Positions 1 through 9,784 are shown, numbered from the stretch's first letter. The stretch is DNA of 64,000 bases from Firmicutes bacterium UBA3553 (GCA_002381185.1 DFOA01000017.1:248209-312208); one strand, 5' to 3'. The notes: generated from the letters alone by a model not told the origin. Numbers and translations: made by a program.

Positions 1-1
1 T

Positions 2-664
2 GAGGCATCCGTTATTGCTAAAATGAAATTTGAAGGTCTTGCGGTAATGATTGTGCATAATGATGACTGCATATCCATAGATGAAGGATACCGCTCAATA
101 AAAGATGAAGAGTTTGTTACAGGCAGAGCCCCTATGACAAAAAGCGAAGTACGAACTGTTTGTGTTGGCAAACTTAATTTAAAAAGCAATTATACAGTCT
201 ATGATATCGGAGCCGGAACAGGTTCTGTATCGGTTGAAGCTGCATTGAAACTATATGATGGAACATTGTATGCAGTAGAAAAAGATCCGGAAGCAGCAGC
301 TTTAATAGAGAAAAACATAGAGAAATTTAAAACTTATAACATCGAAGTTATAAAAGGTACAGCTCCTGAAGCCATAGAAGATCTTCCAATACCTGATGCA
401 TGCTTTATGGGTGGAAGCAGCGGAAATATGGATGAAATAATAAATGCTGTTTTGAAAAAAAGTCCGAATGTCAATGTGGTTATTAACACAATTACGCTTC
501 AAAGCTTAAATGAGGCAATAAGCTGTATGGAGAAGTATGAATTCAGAGATGTAGAAATTGTAAATGTTTCAGTGGCTAAATCGAAAAAGGCCGGGAAATA
601 TGACCTGATGATAGGACAAAACCCCATTTATATAATCAGCGGAAAAGGAAGTGGTGTACGGTGA
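2..664 (+). CDS. cbiT: Cobalamin methyltransferase CbiT, probably the C-terminal half of a CbiE-CbiT fusion (5' partial)
   Basis: The reading frame is open from base 2, so the protein starts outside the window. The first residues (ending in LAVMIVHN just after position 23) resemble the end of a CbiE cobalt-precorrin-7 methyltransferase. The rest is CbiT, the cobalt-precorrin-6B C15-methyltransferase (decarboxylating), with its FVTGRAPMTKSEVR entry motif and the SAM-binding DIGAGTG loop. An internal ATG at 23 could start a stand-alone CbiT, but no ribosome-binding site precedes it and the upstream frame continues, so a CbiET fusion is favoured. The stop overlaps the next gene by four bases, as expected within an operon. 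Confidence 0.85.
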   Translation, partial: EASVIAKMKFEGLAVMIVHNDDCISIDEGYRSIKDEEFVTGRAPMTKSEVRTVCVGKLNLKSNYTVYDIGAGTGSVSVEAALKLYDGTLYAVEKDPEAAALIEKNIEKFKTYNIEVIKGTAPEAIEDLPIPDACFMGGSSGNMDEIINAVLKKSPNVNVVINTITLQSLNEAISCMEKYEFRDVEIVNVSVAKSKKAGKYDLMIGQNPIYIISGKGSGVR

Positions 665-2064
665 AATCAAAAGCACCAAGATTCATGATTTCGGCAGCAG
701 GCAGCAACAGCGGAAAAACAACGGTTACTTCAGCAATTTTAAAGGCATTTGCTATGAAGGGGAAAAAAGTTGCCGCTTTTAAAGCAGGACCTGACTACAT
801 TGACCCCATGTTTCATTCAAGGATTATAAAAATTTCGTCCAGAAATTTAGATAAATTTATGATTGGTGAAAATAATTGCCGATACATAATGGGCAAGAAC
901 AGTATGGGTATGGATATTTCAATTATTGAAGGCGTAATGGGATATTATGACGGCATAGGACATAACACCTCTTGCAGCTCCTATGAGCTTGCATCAGCCT
1001 TAAATTGTCCGGTGGTTTTGGTCATTAATCCAAACGGCATGGCCGCATCAGTATGTGCAATAATAGAAGGCTTTAAAAATTTCAGGGAAAAAAGCAATAT
1101 CAAAGGGGTTATATTAAATAATGTATCACATGCAATGTTTGAATATTACAAAAAAATCATTGAATCAAATACAGATGTCAGAGTTTACGGCTATATGCCC
1201 CATTTAGAAAACTGCAGGCTTGAAAGCAGGCACCTGGGTCTTGTAACCGCCGAGGAAATCGGAAATCTTGAATCAATAATAGAAGAATTAGGGGAACAGG
1301 CTTTAAGGAGTATTGACTTAGAAGGATTATATACACTGGCTGAAAATTCGGACTTTATTGAATATGATGAACCAACTGTAAATTATATGGGCAATACAAA
1401 AATTGCCGTAGCCCAGGATAAGGCGTTTTGCTTTTATTATCAGGATAATTTGGATGTACTTGCAGGAATGGGCGCTGAAATTGTTAAATTCAGTCCCTTG
1501 AAGGATAAGGAGCTTCCAAAGGGCATAGGCGGATTGTATATTGGGGGAGGCTACCCTGAATTGTATATGGATGAGCTTTCAGGAAATAAATCAATGCTTG
1601 CTGACATAAAAGAAAGAATTTCCGCAGGACTTCCTATCTTTGCGGAATGCGGGGGGTACATGTATTTAATGGAAAGCTTCACAGACAAAGATGGAAAAGT
1701 ATACAGTCTGGCAGGAGCAATAGAAGGCAACAGTTACATGACCGGGTCTCTGAAAAGGTTCGGATACATTTCTTTGACCAGCCAACACAACAATTTGATG
1801 TGCGGTATGGGAGAATCAATAAACGGGCATGAATTTCATTATTCGGACAGCACCAACACCGGCAATTCTTTCCTGGCTGAAAAGCCGGAGTCAGACAGAA
1901 GCTGGAAGGCTGTCATAGCAGATGATACAAAGTTTGTGGGGTATCCGCACATCAACTTTATGGGAAACCTTAGGTTTGCTGAAAATTTTATAAAAAAATC
2001 AATTGAATATTATAAAAGCAGCATTCCCGGCAGAGAAGCCCAAAAGATTGATGCTACGATATAA
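661..2064 (+). CDS. cbiA: Cobyrinate a,c-diamide synthase
   Basis: The 467-residue protein amidates the a and c side chains of cobyrinic acid using glutamine and ATP. It has an N-terminal P-loop (GSNSGKTT, residues 14-21) of the dethiobiotin-synthetase-like fold. The C-terminal class I glutamine amidotransferase domain has its nucleophile in AECGGYMYLM (Cys330). Start is GTG, overlapping the cbiT stop by four bases, so translation is probably coupled. Length is normal for CbiA/CobB. It lies within an uninterrupted cbi gene order, which makes the assignment firm. Confidence 0.93.
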   Translation: MKSKAPRFMISAAGSNSGKTTVTSAILKAFAMKGKKVAAFKAGPDYIDPMFHSRIIKISSRNLDKFMIGENNCRYIMGKNSMGMDISIIEGVMGYYDGIGHNTSCSSYELASALNCPVVLVINPNGMAASVCAIIEGFKNFREKSNIKGVILNNVSHAMFEYYKKIIESNTDVRVYGYMPHLENCRLESRHLGLVTAEEIGNLESIIEELGEQALRSIDLEGLYTLAENSDFIEYDEPTVNYMGNTKIAVAQDKAFCFYYQDNLDVLAGMGAEIVKFSPLKDKELPKGIGGLYIGGGYPELYMDELSGNKSMLADIKERISAGLPIFAECGGYMYLMESFTDKDGKVYSLAGAIEGNSYMTGSLKRFGYISLTSQHNNLMCGMGESINGHEFHYSDSTNTGNSFLAEKPESDRSWKAVIADDTKFVGYPHINFMGNLRFAENFIKKSIEYYKSSIPGREAQKIDATI

Positions 2065-2074
2065 AGGTGAAAAG

Positions 2075-3106
2075 ATGAAAATCGACATATATGCATTTTC
2101 AGGCAACGGTGCAATACTATGTGACAAATTAATTGAAAATTTACGCGAGCATAAAGTCAATGCCTATGTTCCTCAAAAATATATAAATTCTGCAAGATTT
2201 GTTAAATTGCGTGAAGAAAACATATACAGGGCAGCAGAGGAATCCTTTAAAAATGCAGATTGCATAATTTTCGTCGGTTCTGCCGGCATAGCGGTAAGAG
2301 CTATAGCACCATTTGTCAGAAGCAAAAAGACCGACCCTGCCGTTATATGCATGGATGAAAGAGGCATTAATGTAATATCTCTTTTAAGCGGTCACATAGG
2401 CGGGGCTAATAAGCTCACTTTGAAGATTGCAGATATTGTAGGAGGCAGTCCTATTATTACTACGGCTACTGATGTTAACGGAAAATTTGCGGTCGACGAG
2501 TGGGCCCATAACAGAAACCTCCATATAATGAGTTTGAAAAAAGCCAGGGATATTGCCGCAGACATATTGGACAATAGGAGTATAGGACTTGAATCGGATT
2601 TTGAGGTCAAGGGAAATATGCCTCCTGAAATAGATTTTAATGAAAAAAAAACAGGCATATGTATAAGCCTTGATTCTGGAAAGTCTCCTTTTGAAAATAC
2701 ATTGAACTTAATTCCAAGAATTGTATCAGTGGGTGTGGGCTGCAGAAAAGGAACAGACTTTAAGGATGTTTATGATGCTGTAAAGGAAGTTTTAATCAGG
2801 CACAATATTTCACATTTTGCCGTTAAATCCATAAATTCAATTGATTTGAAAAAGGAAGAAGAAGGAATCAAGAAAGCGGCAGAAGTATTAAAAGTTCCTT
2901 TTAACACATATTCAAAGGATGATCTTAATAAGATACAGGGGCAATTTTCAAATTCGGATTTTGTTAAAAAAATTGCAGGAGTTGACACTGTATGCGAAAG
3001 GGCCGCAATTATGGGAAGTGAATCAAAAAGATTGATTATAAATAAAACTGTTGTTAACTCAGTTACAGTTGCGGCAGCCATAGATGATTATGAAGTCAAA
3101 TTTTAG
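2075..3106 (+). CDS. cbiG: Cobalt-precorrin-5A hydrolase
   Basis: CbiG opens the delta-lactone ring of cobalt-precorrin-5A in the anaerobic (early cobalt) pathway, releasing acetaldehyde. The 343-residue protein shows the conserved core GSAGIAVRAIAPFV and the LLSGHIGGAN and TTATDVNG motifs, plus the CobE/GbiG C-terminal domain beginning at VSVGVGCRKGT. The ATG at 2075 was chosen over an upstream ATG at 2003 because AAAGGTGAAAAG precedes it and the earlier start would overlap cbiA by about 60 bases. The presence of cbiG is evidence for the oxygen-independent pathway. Confidence 0.9.
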   Translation: MKIDIYAFSGNGAILCDKLIENLREHKVNAYVPQKYINSARFVKLREENIYRAAEESFKNADCIIFVGSAGIAVRAIAPFVRSKKTDPAVICMDERGINVISLLSGHIGGANKLTLKIADIVGGSPIITTATDVNGKFAVDEWAHNRNLHIMSLKKARDIAADILDNRSIGLESDFEVKGNMPPEIDFNEKKTGICISLDSGKSPFENTLNLIPRIVSVGVGCRKGTDFKDVYDAVKEVLIRHNISHFAVKSINSIDLKKEEEGIKKAAEVLKVPFNTYSKDDLNKIQGQFSNSDFVKKIAGVDTVCERAAIMGSESKRLIINKTVVNSVTVAAAIDDYEVKF

Positions 3107-3153
3107 ACAAGGGTGGACAAGTGGACGTTTCATCTGTCTTTGAAGGAGGAAAA

Positions 3154-3783
3154 ATGGAAAATATTAAATTTGTAGAGCCTCATAACATTGAAAAGAGGAG
3201 CTTTGAAATAATACAGGAAGAAATGGGAGAAATACAGCTTGAAAAAGAAATCGAGCCAATAGTAAAAAGAGTCATACACACATCGGCAGATTTTGACTAT
3301 TTAAATAACATGTGTTTTTCAAAAAATGCTGTGAAAAAAGCAAAGGAAGCCTTAAAAAACGGAGCGGCTGTAGTTACCGACACAAATATGGCTTATTCGG
3401 GAATAAACAAAAAGGCAGCAGCAAAATACGGAGTGAGCATACATTGCTTTATGGCGGATGAAGATGTGGCTGCGGAAGCCGCTCTTCGAGGAGAAACAAG
3501 GGCTGCTGTCTCCATGGAGAAAGCTTCCGGGATAAAGGGACCCATAATTTTTGCCATTGGAAATGCACCAACAGCTTTAATAAAGCTTTACGAGATGATA
3601 AAGGAAGGAAATATCAAACCTGATGTTATAATCGGAGTACCTGTGGGTTTTGTAAATGTAGTTGAGGCAAAGGAACTGATAATGAGTCTGAATAATGTGG
3701 AATACATTGTTGCAAAAGGCAGAAAGGGTGGCAGCAATATAGCTGCGGCAATATGCAATGCTTTGCTGTACAACATTGAATAA
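3154..3783 (+). CDS. cbiC: Cobalt-precorrin-8 methylmutase
   Basis: The 209-residue protein of the CbiC/CobH family moves a methyl group from C11 to C12 to give cobyrinic acid. The catalytic histidine sits in RVIHTSADFDY, and the family motifs TDTNMAYSGI and GNAPTAL are present. The ATG at 3154 follows GAAGGAGGAAAA, a strong ribosome-binding site. The frame is open upstream to a GTG at 3121 that lacks one. It sits 47 bases after cbiG in the same operon. Confidence 0.92.
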   Translation: MENIKFVEPHNIEKRSFEIIQEEMGEIQLEKEIEPIVKRVIHTSADFDYLNNMCFSKNAVKKAKEALKNGAAVVTDTNMAYSGINKKAAAKYGVSIHCFMADEDVAAEAALRGETRAAVSMEKASGIKGPIIFAIGNAPTALIKLYEMIKEGNIKPDVIIGVPVGFVNVVEAKELIMSLNNVEYIVAKGRKGGSNIAAAICNALLYNIE

Positions 3784-3812
3784 TGACAGAGAAACACTTT
3801 CAAGGAGGTTTT

Positions 3813-4514
3813 ATGTTCTACGGTATAGGAGTAGGCGTCGGGAACAGCGATACGGTAACAAAAAGAGCCATAGATGTGCTGGGCAAATTGGATGTTTTGT
3901 ATGTACCGACAGCTAAAAAAACAGAAAAAGACAGCACCGCTCATAAAATTGTGAAGGATTATATAAATGAAAAAACATTAATAAAAAGCAGATATTTTCC
4001 TATGAACTATGATTCTGCAAAGCTGCAAAATGCTTGGAATGAAATTGCTTCTGAAATAATTCAGGATGTATCGGAAGGTAAAAATGCAGGGTTTATAACT
4101 ATCGGGGATCCAATGGTTTACAGTACGTATATATATCTTTTAAAACTTCTGAGGGATAAAGTCAAGGTGGAAACAATACCCGGCATAGCGTCATTTTTGG
4201 ATATTGCAGCAAATAATAATTTTCCTTTAGTGGAGGGAGATGACCCTCTGGTAATCCTTCCTGCTACAATAGGCACAGAAAGATTAAGAAGTTATATAAA
4301 AAATGAAAATTCAATTGTTTTAATGAAGGTATACAACAACTTTGATGAAATCGCAGAGATGCTCCTCGAGGAAAACCTCCAGAACCATTCCATAATTGTA
4401 AGCAATTCATCAAAGGATGAAGAAGTAATATATCGAAATATTAAGGACATCAGTAAAAGTGATGTTTCATATTTCACAACTATATTAATAAATAAAAGAT
4501 GGGAGATATTATGA
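3813..4514 (+). CDS. cbiL: Cobalt-precorrin-2 C20-methyltransferase
   Basis: This 233-residue tetrapyrrole methylase begins with FYGIGVGVGNSDTVTKRA, matching the GxGxGxP-like SAM site of CbiL/CobI. The GDPMVYSTYIYLL stretch is also typical. It methylates C20 using SAM. The ATG at 3813 follows CAAGGAGGTTTT. An in-frame ATG at 3783 overlaps the cbiC stop and has no site of its own. The end overlaps the cbiH start as ATGA. Confidence 0.88.
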   Translation: MFYGIGVGVGNSDTVTKRAIDVLGKLDVLYVPTAKKTEKDSTAHKIVKDYINEKTLIKSRYFPMNYDSAKLQNAWNEIASEIIQDVSEGKNAGFITIGDPMVYSTYIYLLKLLRDKVKVETIPGIASFLDIAANNNFPLVEGDDPLVILPATIGTERLRSYIKNENSIVLMKVYNNFDEIAEMLLEENLQNHSIIVSNSSKDEEVIYRNIKDISKSDVSYFTTILINKRWEIL

Positions 4515-5230
4515 TATACGCAGTAGGCATAGGTCCCGGAAACCAGGAAACAATGACGTATGAAGCAATGCATGCGATTGAAAAGTCAGATGTCATAGTC
4601 GGTTATAAAACATATATTGATTTGATTGAAGATTTGATAAAAGACAAAGAAGTGGTCTCAAACGGTATGAAGCAGGAAATAGACAGGGTAAAAAAGGCTG
4701 TGGAGATTTCAAAAACAGGAAAGACAGTTGCAGTTATAAGCTCAGGAGATGCAGGGGTATATGGCATGGCAGGTCTGATTTTAGAATTGTCAGAGGATGA
4801 AGAAGTCAGGATTGTAAGCGGAGTTACGGCTTCAACAGCCGCTGCCGCAGTCCTTGGAGCCCCGCTGATGCATGATTTCTGCCACATAAGCCTCAGCGAT
4901 CTATTAACACCGTTGGATTTAATATATAAAAGAGTTGCTTTAGCCTCAGAGGGCGATTTCGTTATATGCATTTACAATCCTCGAAGCAAGGGCCGGCCGG
5001 ATTACTTGAAAAGCTCCTTTGAAATAATGAGGAAATATAAATCCGGCACAACTCCTGTAGGCATAGTCAAAAACGCAGGCAGGGAAAATCAGGAGGTTCA
5101 AATTTGCACAATAGACACAATTGATTTTGAATCGGTTGACATGCTGAGCATAGTGATAGTGGGAAACAGCTCAACTTATATTAAAAATAACAAAATCATA
5201 ACTAAAAGAGGTTATGAAACAAAATATTAA
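4511..5230 (+). CDS. cbiH: Cobalt-precorrin-3 C17-methyltransferase
   Basis: The 239-residue SAM-dependent tetrapyrrole methylase carries YAVGIGPGNQETMT at the N-terminus, SSGDAGVYGMAG in the middle and the CbiH/CobJ hallmark HDFCHISLSDLLTP, followed by CIYNPRSKGR. It methylates C17 with ring contraction. The ATG overlaps the cbiL stop codon (ATGA at 4511-4514). cbiF, cbiD and cbiJ are not in the window and would be expected upstream. Confidence 0.9.
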   Translation: MIYAVGIGPGNQETMTYEAMHAIEKSDVIVGYKTYIDLIEDLIKDKEVVSNGMKQEIDRVKKAVEISKTGKTVAVISSGDAGVYGMAGLILELSEDEEVRIVSGVTASTAAAAVLGAPLMHDFCHISLSDLLTPLDLIYKRVALASEGDFVICIYNPRSKGRPDYLKSSFEIMRKYKSGTTPVGIVKNAGRENQEVQICTIDTIDFESVDMLSIVIVGNSSTYIKNNKIITKRGYETKY

Positions 5231-5246
5231 TCAGATGGAGAAAGAA

Positions 5247-6311
5247 ATGAAAAAACTTAATGTTTTAAAAATGATATTGACAGTTGTAATGATTGCGTTG
5301 CTTTTCACAGGATGCAGCAAGTATGTTGATAGCAAAAATAACCAACCGGCAGAGGAAAACAAGCCATCAGAAGAAACTGATGCATCAAAGTCAAATAAAG
5401 AAAAAGAAACTGAAGCATCAGATTATGGAATAATAATCAATGAAGAAGATGTTGTGTTTACTGATGAAGCAGGTGAGGAAATAACAATTAAGAAAAATCC
5501 TCAAAGAGTGGTTGTTTTGTATAATTCATATTTGGAAATGTGGGACCAGGCAGGCGGAACTGTTGTGGGAAGAGTTGAAGAATCTGAAGATAAAATAGTC
5601 GAAAATGCCATGTCTGCAGAGGTTGTGGGGACATTAAGCACTCCGAGCCTTGAAAAGATATTGTCCCTGCAGCCAGATCTAGTTATTGCTGCCAGCAGCT
5701 ACAAAGCTCAAAGAGAAATGATACCGGTATTAAATCAAAATAATATTCAGGTAATTGCTCTGGATAATGACTTGCTGGAGGATTATTACAAGACAGTCAG
5801 ACTCTTTACAGCTATTACCGAAAGAGAAGATTTGTATGAAAACCATATAAATCAAATACAAAAAAGAGTAGATGAAATAATTTCAAAGGCTCCAACCGAC
5901 AAAAATTATAAAGCAGTAATATTGTTTGCAACAGCAAAAAGCATTGCCGTAAGAGATTCAAATACAATGGTAGGCGAAATGCTGAAGGATTTAAACGTAA
6001 CCAACATATCAGACGGTGCTGTTTCGGTAGGAGATTCCGATACGAAGGCATTCAGTATGGAAAAAATAATACAGGAAGATCCGGATTTCATTTTTGTGCA
6101 AACAATGGGCAGCGACCTGGAAAAAATAACAGAAAAATTGAAATCTGATGTGCAGGACAACCCTGCATGGGCTTCTCTCACGGCAGTTAAAGAAGGCAGA
6201 TACATTGTTCTTCCGAAGAATTTATATTTGTACAAGCCAAATGACAAATATCCCGAAGCATATGAAGGCTTGGCAAAAATGCTTTATCCGGAAGTATATG
6301 GAGAATATTAA
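5247..6311 (+). CDS. btuF: Periplasmic-type binding lipoprotein of a corrinoid/siderophore ABC importer
   Basis: The 354-residue lipoprotein has a signal peptide ending in the lipobox LLFTGC (lipidated Cys23), then a Glu/Lys-rich linker to about residue 60. The class III helical-backbone binding fold follows (VVVLYNSYLEMWDQAGG, LSLQPDLVIAA, DPDFIFVQTMG). It is followed by FecCD-type permease and ATPase genes. The placement inside the cobalamin operon suggests corrinoid as ligand, but the fold is shared with iron-siderophore and haem binders. The ATG at 5247 is chosen because the signal peptide begins there. An ATG at 5235 is also possible. Confidence 0.8.
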   Translation: MKKLNVLKMILTVVMIALLFTGCSKYVDSKNNQPAEENKPSEETDASKSNKEKETEASDYGIIINEEDVVFTDEAGEEITIKKNPQRVVVLYNSYLEMWDQAGGTVVGRVEESEDKIVENAMSAEVVGTLSTPSLEKILSLQPDLVIAASSYKAQREMIPVLNQNNIQVIALDNDLLEDYYKTVRLFTAITEREDLYENHINQIQKRVDEIISKAPTDKNYKAVILFATAKSIAVRDSNTMVGEMLKDLNVTNISDGAVSVGDSDTKAFSMEKIIQEDPDFIFVQTMGSDLEKITEKLKSDVQDNPAWASLTAVKEGRYIVLPKNLYLYKPNDKYPEAYEGLAKMLYPEVYGEY

Positions 6312-6385
6312 TATTTTTTATTTATGATACAAAGATATCAGTTTGGATAATCTTAATGTTAAGCAAAGGCTGGTAGAAATGAAGC

Positions 6386-7390
6386 ATGACTGACCGCAAC
6401 ATAAAAAAAGATAAAATTAAAAAAGGTGCAATTTTAATTGCTTGTATATGTATATCAGTGGCAGGTTTTTTCATAAGCATAGGGAATGGAGCTGTGAAAA
6501 TAACACCAAAGGAAATTATAAATGCCGTATTGTTTGAAGAAGCTACGGTAAATTATCAGATAATATGGAATGTGAGACTTCCAAGGACAATAGCTGCATC
6601 ACTGGTGGGAACATGTCTTGCATTATCAGGCTGCATACTTCAGGGTGTAATGAGAAATCCTCTGGCAGGGCCCAATATAATAGGGGTGTCTTCCGGTGCG
6701 GGGCTTATGACTTTAATTATTTTTATTGTTTTTCCGAATTATTATTTTCTGGCTCCCTTAGGTGCTTTTGGAGGAGCTCTTCTTGCAACTCTCTTCATTT
6801 ATTTTTTAGCATGGAAAGAAGGAGTTGCACCCACCAGGCTTATTTTGGCAGGCGTGGCGGTTTCATCTATTTTGGGAGCTGGAAATAATGCCATAATGAC
6901 CTTCTATCCGGAAAAAGTTTCAGGAGTAATAGGATTTATGGTTGGAGGGCTTTCATCAACTAATTGGAAACATGTGGACATGATATTGCCATATGCGGTT
7001 ATAGGGGTAGTGCTTCTCATGTTTATCACGGACAAGCTGAATATACTTATGCTTGGGGATGAAGTAGCTACGGGGCTTGGTCTGAACGTGGAAATAACAA
7101 GGTTTTTCTTCATTATAATTTCATCCCTGCTCGCGGGAGCAGCTGTCAGTGTTGTGGGGCTTCTTGGTTTTGTGGGACTGATAGTTCCTCACATTACAAG
7201 GCAGCTTATCGGTTCGGATTACAGATACCTGATGCCTGCAACTATCTTTACAGGCTCTGCGGTTGTTGTCATATGTGACACTTTGGCAAGAGTGATTTTT
7301 GCTCCTGTTGAAATACCCGTGGGTATCATAATGTCAGCGTTGGGAGCGCCATTTTTTCTGTATTTATTAAGAAGAAAGAAGGAATGTTAA
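6386..7390 (+). CDS. btuC: FecCD/BtuC-family ABC transporter permease
   Basis: The 334-residue membrane protein has about ten hydrophobic segments and the family motifs RLPRTIAASLVG, LQGVMRNPLAGPNIIGVSSGAGL and LGFVGLIVPHITRQLIG. The last contains the coupling helix region. It pairs with the preceding lipoprotein and the following ATPase to import a corrinoid or siderophore. It starts 74 bases after the lipoprotein gene and ends two bases before the ATPase gene. Confidence 0.88.
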   Translation: MTDRNIKKDKIKKGAILIACICISVAGFFISIGNGAVKITPKEIINAVLFEEATVNYQIIWNVRLPRTIAASLVGTCLALSGCILQGVMRNPLAGPNIIGVSSGAGLMTLIIFIVFPNYYFLAPLGAFGGALLATLFIYFLAWKEGVAPTRLILAGVAVSSILGAGNNAIMTFYPEKVSGVIGFMVGGLSSTNWKHVDMILPYAVIGVVLLMFITDKLNILMLGDEVATGLGLNVEITRFFFIIISSLLAGAAVSVVGLLGFVGLIVPHITRQLIGSDYRYLMPATIFTGSAVVVICDTLARVIFAPVEIPVGIIMSALGAPFFLYLLRRKKEC

Positions 7391-7391
7391 A

Positions 7392-8174
7392 ATGGAATTA
7401 AAAGTTGAAGGCCTGAACGTAAACTATGATGATAAAAAAATACTGAAGGATATCAGTTTCAATATTAAATCCGGTGAAATAACAACAATTATAGGTCCTA
7501 ACGGCTCCGGCAAATCCACACTTATCAAGACCGTAAGCCGCTATTTAAAACCTGTGAGCGGGAATATTTATTTGAATCAAGCCAATATAAATCAAATTAA
7601 TACAAAGGAAATTGCGAGGAACCTTGCTGTGCTTCCTCAGGTGAAGAACGTATCCTCGGACATTTCCATAGAAGAATTAGTGTCCTATGGGCGATATCCG
7701 CATATTAAATTCGGAAAAAAGTTAGGCAAAGAAGACAGGGAAATCATTGCATGGGCGCTGGAAAAAACAGGTCTTTCGGAAATGAAGGACAGATATGTTG
7801 TCACGTTGTCAGGAGGAGAGCGGCAAAGAGCCTGGATTGCCATGTCTCTGGCGCAAAAGCCAAAGATATTGCTGCTTGATGAGCCCACAACATTTCTTGA
7901 TATCTGCTACCAGATGGAAACATTGGAGCTGGTCAGGGAACTAAATAAAACACTTGGTATAACCGTCGTGATGGTTTTGCATGATTTAAACCAGGCAGCA
8001 AGATATTCAGATAAATTGTTGGTTATTAACAACGGAGAACTTTGGGGATTTGGAGAGCCTTGCAAAATAGTCAGCAAGGAATTGCTGAAAAATATTTTCA
8101 GAATAGACGCAGATATATATGAAGACAGAATTAACAATTGTCCTTACTTCATTCCCAGAAAGATAACAGCATAG
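7392..8174 (+). CDS. btuD: ABC importer ATPase, corrinoid/siderophore type
   Basis: The 260-residue ATPase has Walker A GPNGSGKST (35-43), signature LSGGERQRAW, Walker B ILLLDEPTTFLD and the H-loop VLHDLNQAARYSD, all typical of the FepC/BtuD group. It energises the permease encoded just upstream. The C-terminal GEPCKIVSKELLKNIF tail is characteristic of this importer class. Transport of corrinoid rather than ferric siderophore is inferred only from the operon. Confidence 0.87.
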   Translation: MELKVEGLNVNYDDKKILKDISFNIKSGEITTIIGPNGSGKSTLIKTVSRYLKPVSGNIYLNQANINQINTKEIARNLAVLPQVKNVSSDISIEELVSYGRYPHIKFGKKLGKEDREIIAWALEKTGLSEMKDRYVVTLSGGERQRAWIAMSLAQKPKILLLDEPTTFLDICYQMETLELVRELNKTLGITVVMVLHDLNQAARYSDKLLVINNGELWGFGEPCKIVSKELLKNIFRIDADIYEDRINNCPYFIPRKITA

Positions 8175-8188
8175 CAGGGAGTGATTAA

Positions 8189-9025
8189 ATGATTGAAATA
8201 CAAAATCTCAGCAAGAAATTCAGTGATTTCACAGCTGTAAAAAATATCGATTTAGCTATTGAATCAGGCGAATTCATTGGAATTCTGGGACCAAACGGAG
8301 CAGGGAAAACAACGACGATAAAAATAATTACAGGTCTGTTAAAGCCAACAACGGGAAATGTATACATCAACGGAAGCTTAATGAACAGAAACAATAAAAA
8401 AATAAAAGGAATTATGGGCATAGTTCCTCAATACTCCAATTTGGATAAAGAGCTTACTGTATATGAAAATCTGGTTTTTGCCGCTAAACTTTTCAGAGTC
8501 GGCAATTACAGGGACAAAATATATGAACTTTTGGAATTTGTGGAGTTATCGGATTTCAAGGACAGAAAGGTTATGAATTTATCCGGAGGAATGGCAAGAA
8601 GACTGACCATTGCAAAAGCATTGATAAACGATCCCGATATTATCATACTGGATGAACCTACCGTAGGTATAGATTTAAACGGAAGAAGAAAGATATGGGA
8701 TATCTTGAAATACATGAAAGCTAAAAACAAGACTGTGCTGCTGACCACTCATTATATTGAGGAAGCGGAGTATTTGTGCGGCAGGGTATGTCTTATCGAC
8801 AGAGGTACAATAATTCAGGACAATACGCCGGAGAATTTAAAGGAGCAGCTTGGTGCCTATACGGTTGAGTATTTTGATGAAGAAGCAAAAACCGTATACA
8901 AATTTTTCAACAGCAAGCAGGAGGCATTAAAATATTCGGCAAATATAGAAAGTTTAAATTATACAATCAGGGAAACCACGTTGGAAGATGTTTTTTACAA
9001 CTACACAAATAGGAAGGTAATATAA
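8189..9025 (+). CDS. ABC-2 type exporter ATPase (DrrA/CcmA-like)
   Basis: The 278-residue ATPase has Walker A GPNGAGKTT (34-42), signature LSGGMARRL, Walker B IIILDEPTVGID and a C-terminal extension as in DrrA-like exporters. Its stop overlaps the start of the permease gene by one base, so the two form a transporter. The CAGGGAGTGATTAA ribosome-binding site supports the start. The cargo is unknown. Location between the uptake system and cbiK suggests metal or tetrapyrrole handling, but this is inference. Confidence 0.82.
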   Translation: MIEIQNLSKKFSDFTAVKNIDLAIESGEFIGILGPNGAGKTTTIKIITGLLKPTTGNVYINGSLMNRNNKKIKGIMGIVPQYSNLDKELTVYENLVFAAKLFRVGNYRDKIYELLEFVELSDFKDRKVMNLSGGMARRLTIAKALINDPDIIILDEPTVGIDLNGRRKIWDILKYMKAKNKTVLLTTHYIEEAEYLCGRVCLIDRGTIIQDNTPENLKEQLGAYTVEYFDEEAKTVYKFFNSKQEALKYSANIESLNYTIRETTLEDVFYNYTNRKVI

Positions 9026-9759
9026 TGGAAATATTTACTGTGCTGTGGAGGGAGTATTTGTTTTTCAGGAGACGCATTGTGAGAATCACCTCGGCAGCAA
9101 TTATGAGTCCTGTTTTATATCTGATTGCATTCGGATGGGGACTGGGGAAGGATGTGGTTGTGGAAGGAGCCACATACATGCACTTCATCATACCCGGAAT
9201 TATAGCCATAACTACCATGAATACAGGCTTTAATGCGGTATCCTCAAGAATAACCGTGTCGAAGCTTCATGAGAAAAGCTTTGAATATTACCTGACATCT
9301 CCCGTAAGTATGCCGCTGATGGCTTTAGGACAGATCCTTGCCGGAGCTGTAAGAGGGATTTATGCGGCAGTCCTCATTGTCCTGGTTTCATTATTATTTG
9401 GGGTAAAAATAAGTATAAATACATACTTTGTCATAATCTGTTTTTTAAACAGCTTTATATTTTCGGCACTGGGATATGCGGCGGCCTTGTCTATTGAGAG
9501 TCACTACGACATGAGCAGGTTTAACACATATATTATGACTCCTATGTCATTTTTGTGCGGAACATTTTTCTCACTGGAGAACTTACCCGGAGCGGTAAAG
9601 TCATTTATTGGTATTCTGCCCCTTTCCCATGCATCCGCATCTCTCCGGAACATTGTATTAAGAGGTGACTTTTCACACAGCTCCATTTTAGTTTTGCTTA
9701 TATATGCGGTTTTATTATATTTTGTTGGCGTATTTATGAGCTACAGGGAAATGAAATAA
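9025..9759 (+). CDS. ABC-2 type exporter permease
   Basis: The 244-residue protein has six predicted membrane segments and the ABC-2 pattern, including MSPVLYLIAFGWGLG near the N-terminus, PVSMPLMALGQILAGAVRG, and FLCGTFFSLENLPGAVK followed by ILPLSHASASLR. It resembles NodJ/DrrB permeases and pairs with the ATPase that it overlaps by one base. Its substrate cannot be told from the sequence. Confidence 0.8.
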   Translation: MEIFTVLWREYLFFRRRIVRITSAAIMSPVLYLIAFGWGLGKDVVVEGATYMHFIIPGIIAITTMNTGFNAVSSRITVSKLHEKSFEYYLTSPVSMPLMALGQILAGAVRGIYAAVLIVLVSLLFGVKISINTYFVIICFLNSFIFSALGYAAALSIESHYDMSRFNTYIMTPMSFLCGTFFSLENLPGAVKSFIGILPLSHASASLRNIVLRGDFSHSSILVLLIYAVLLYFVGVFMSYREMK

Positions 9760-9784
9760 AAAATTTAGAATTATCGGAGGAATT

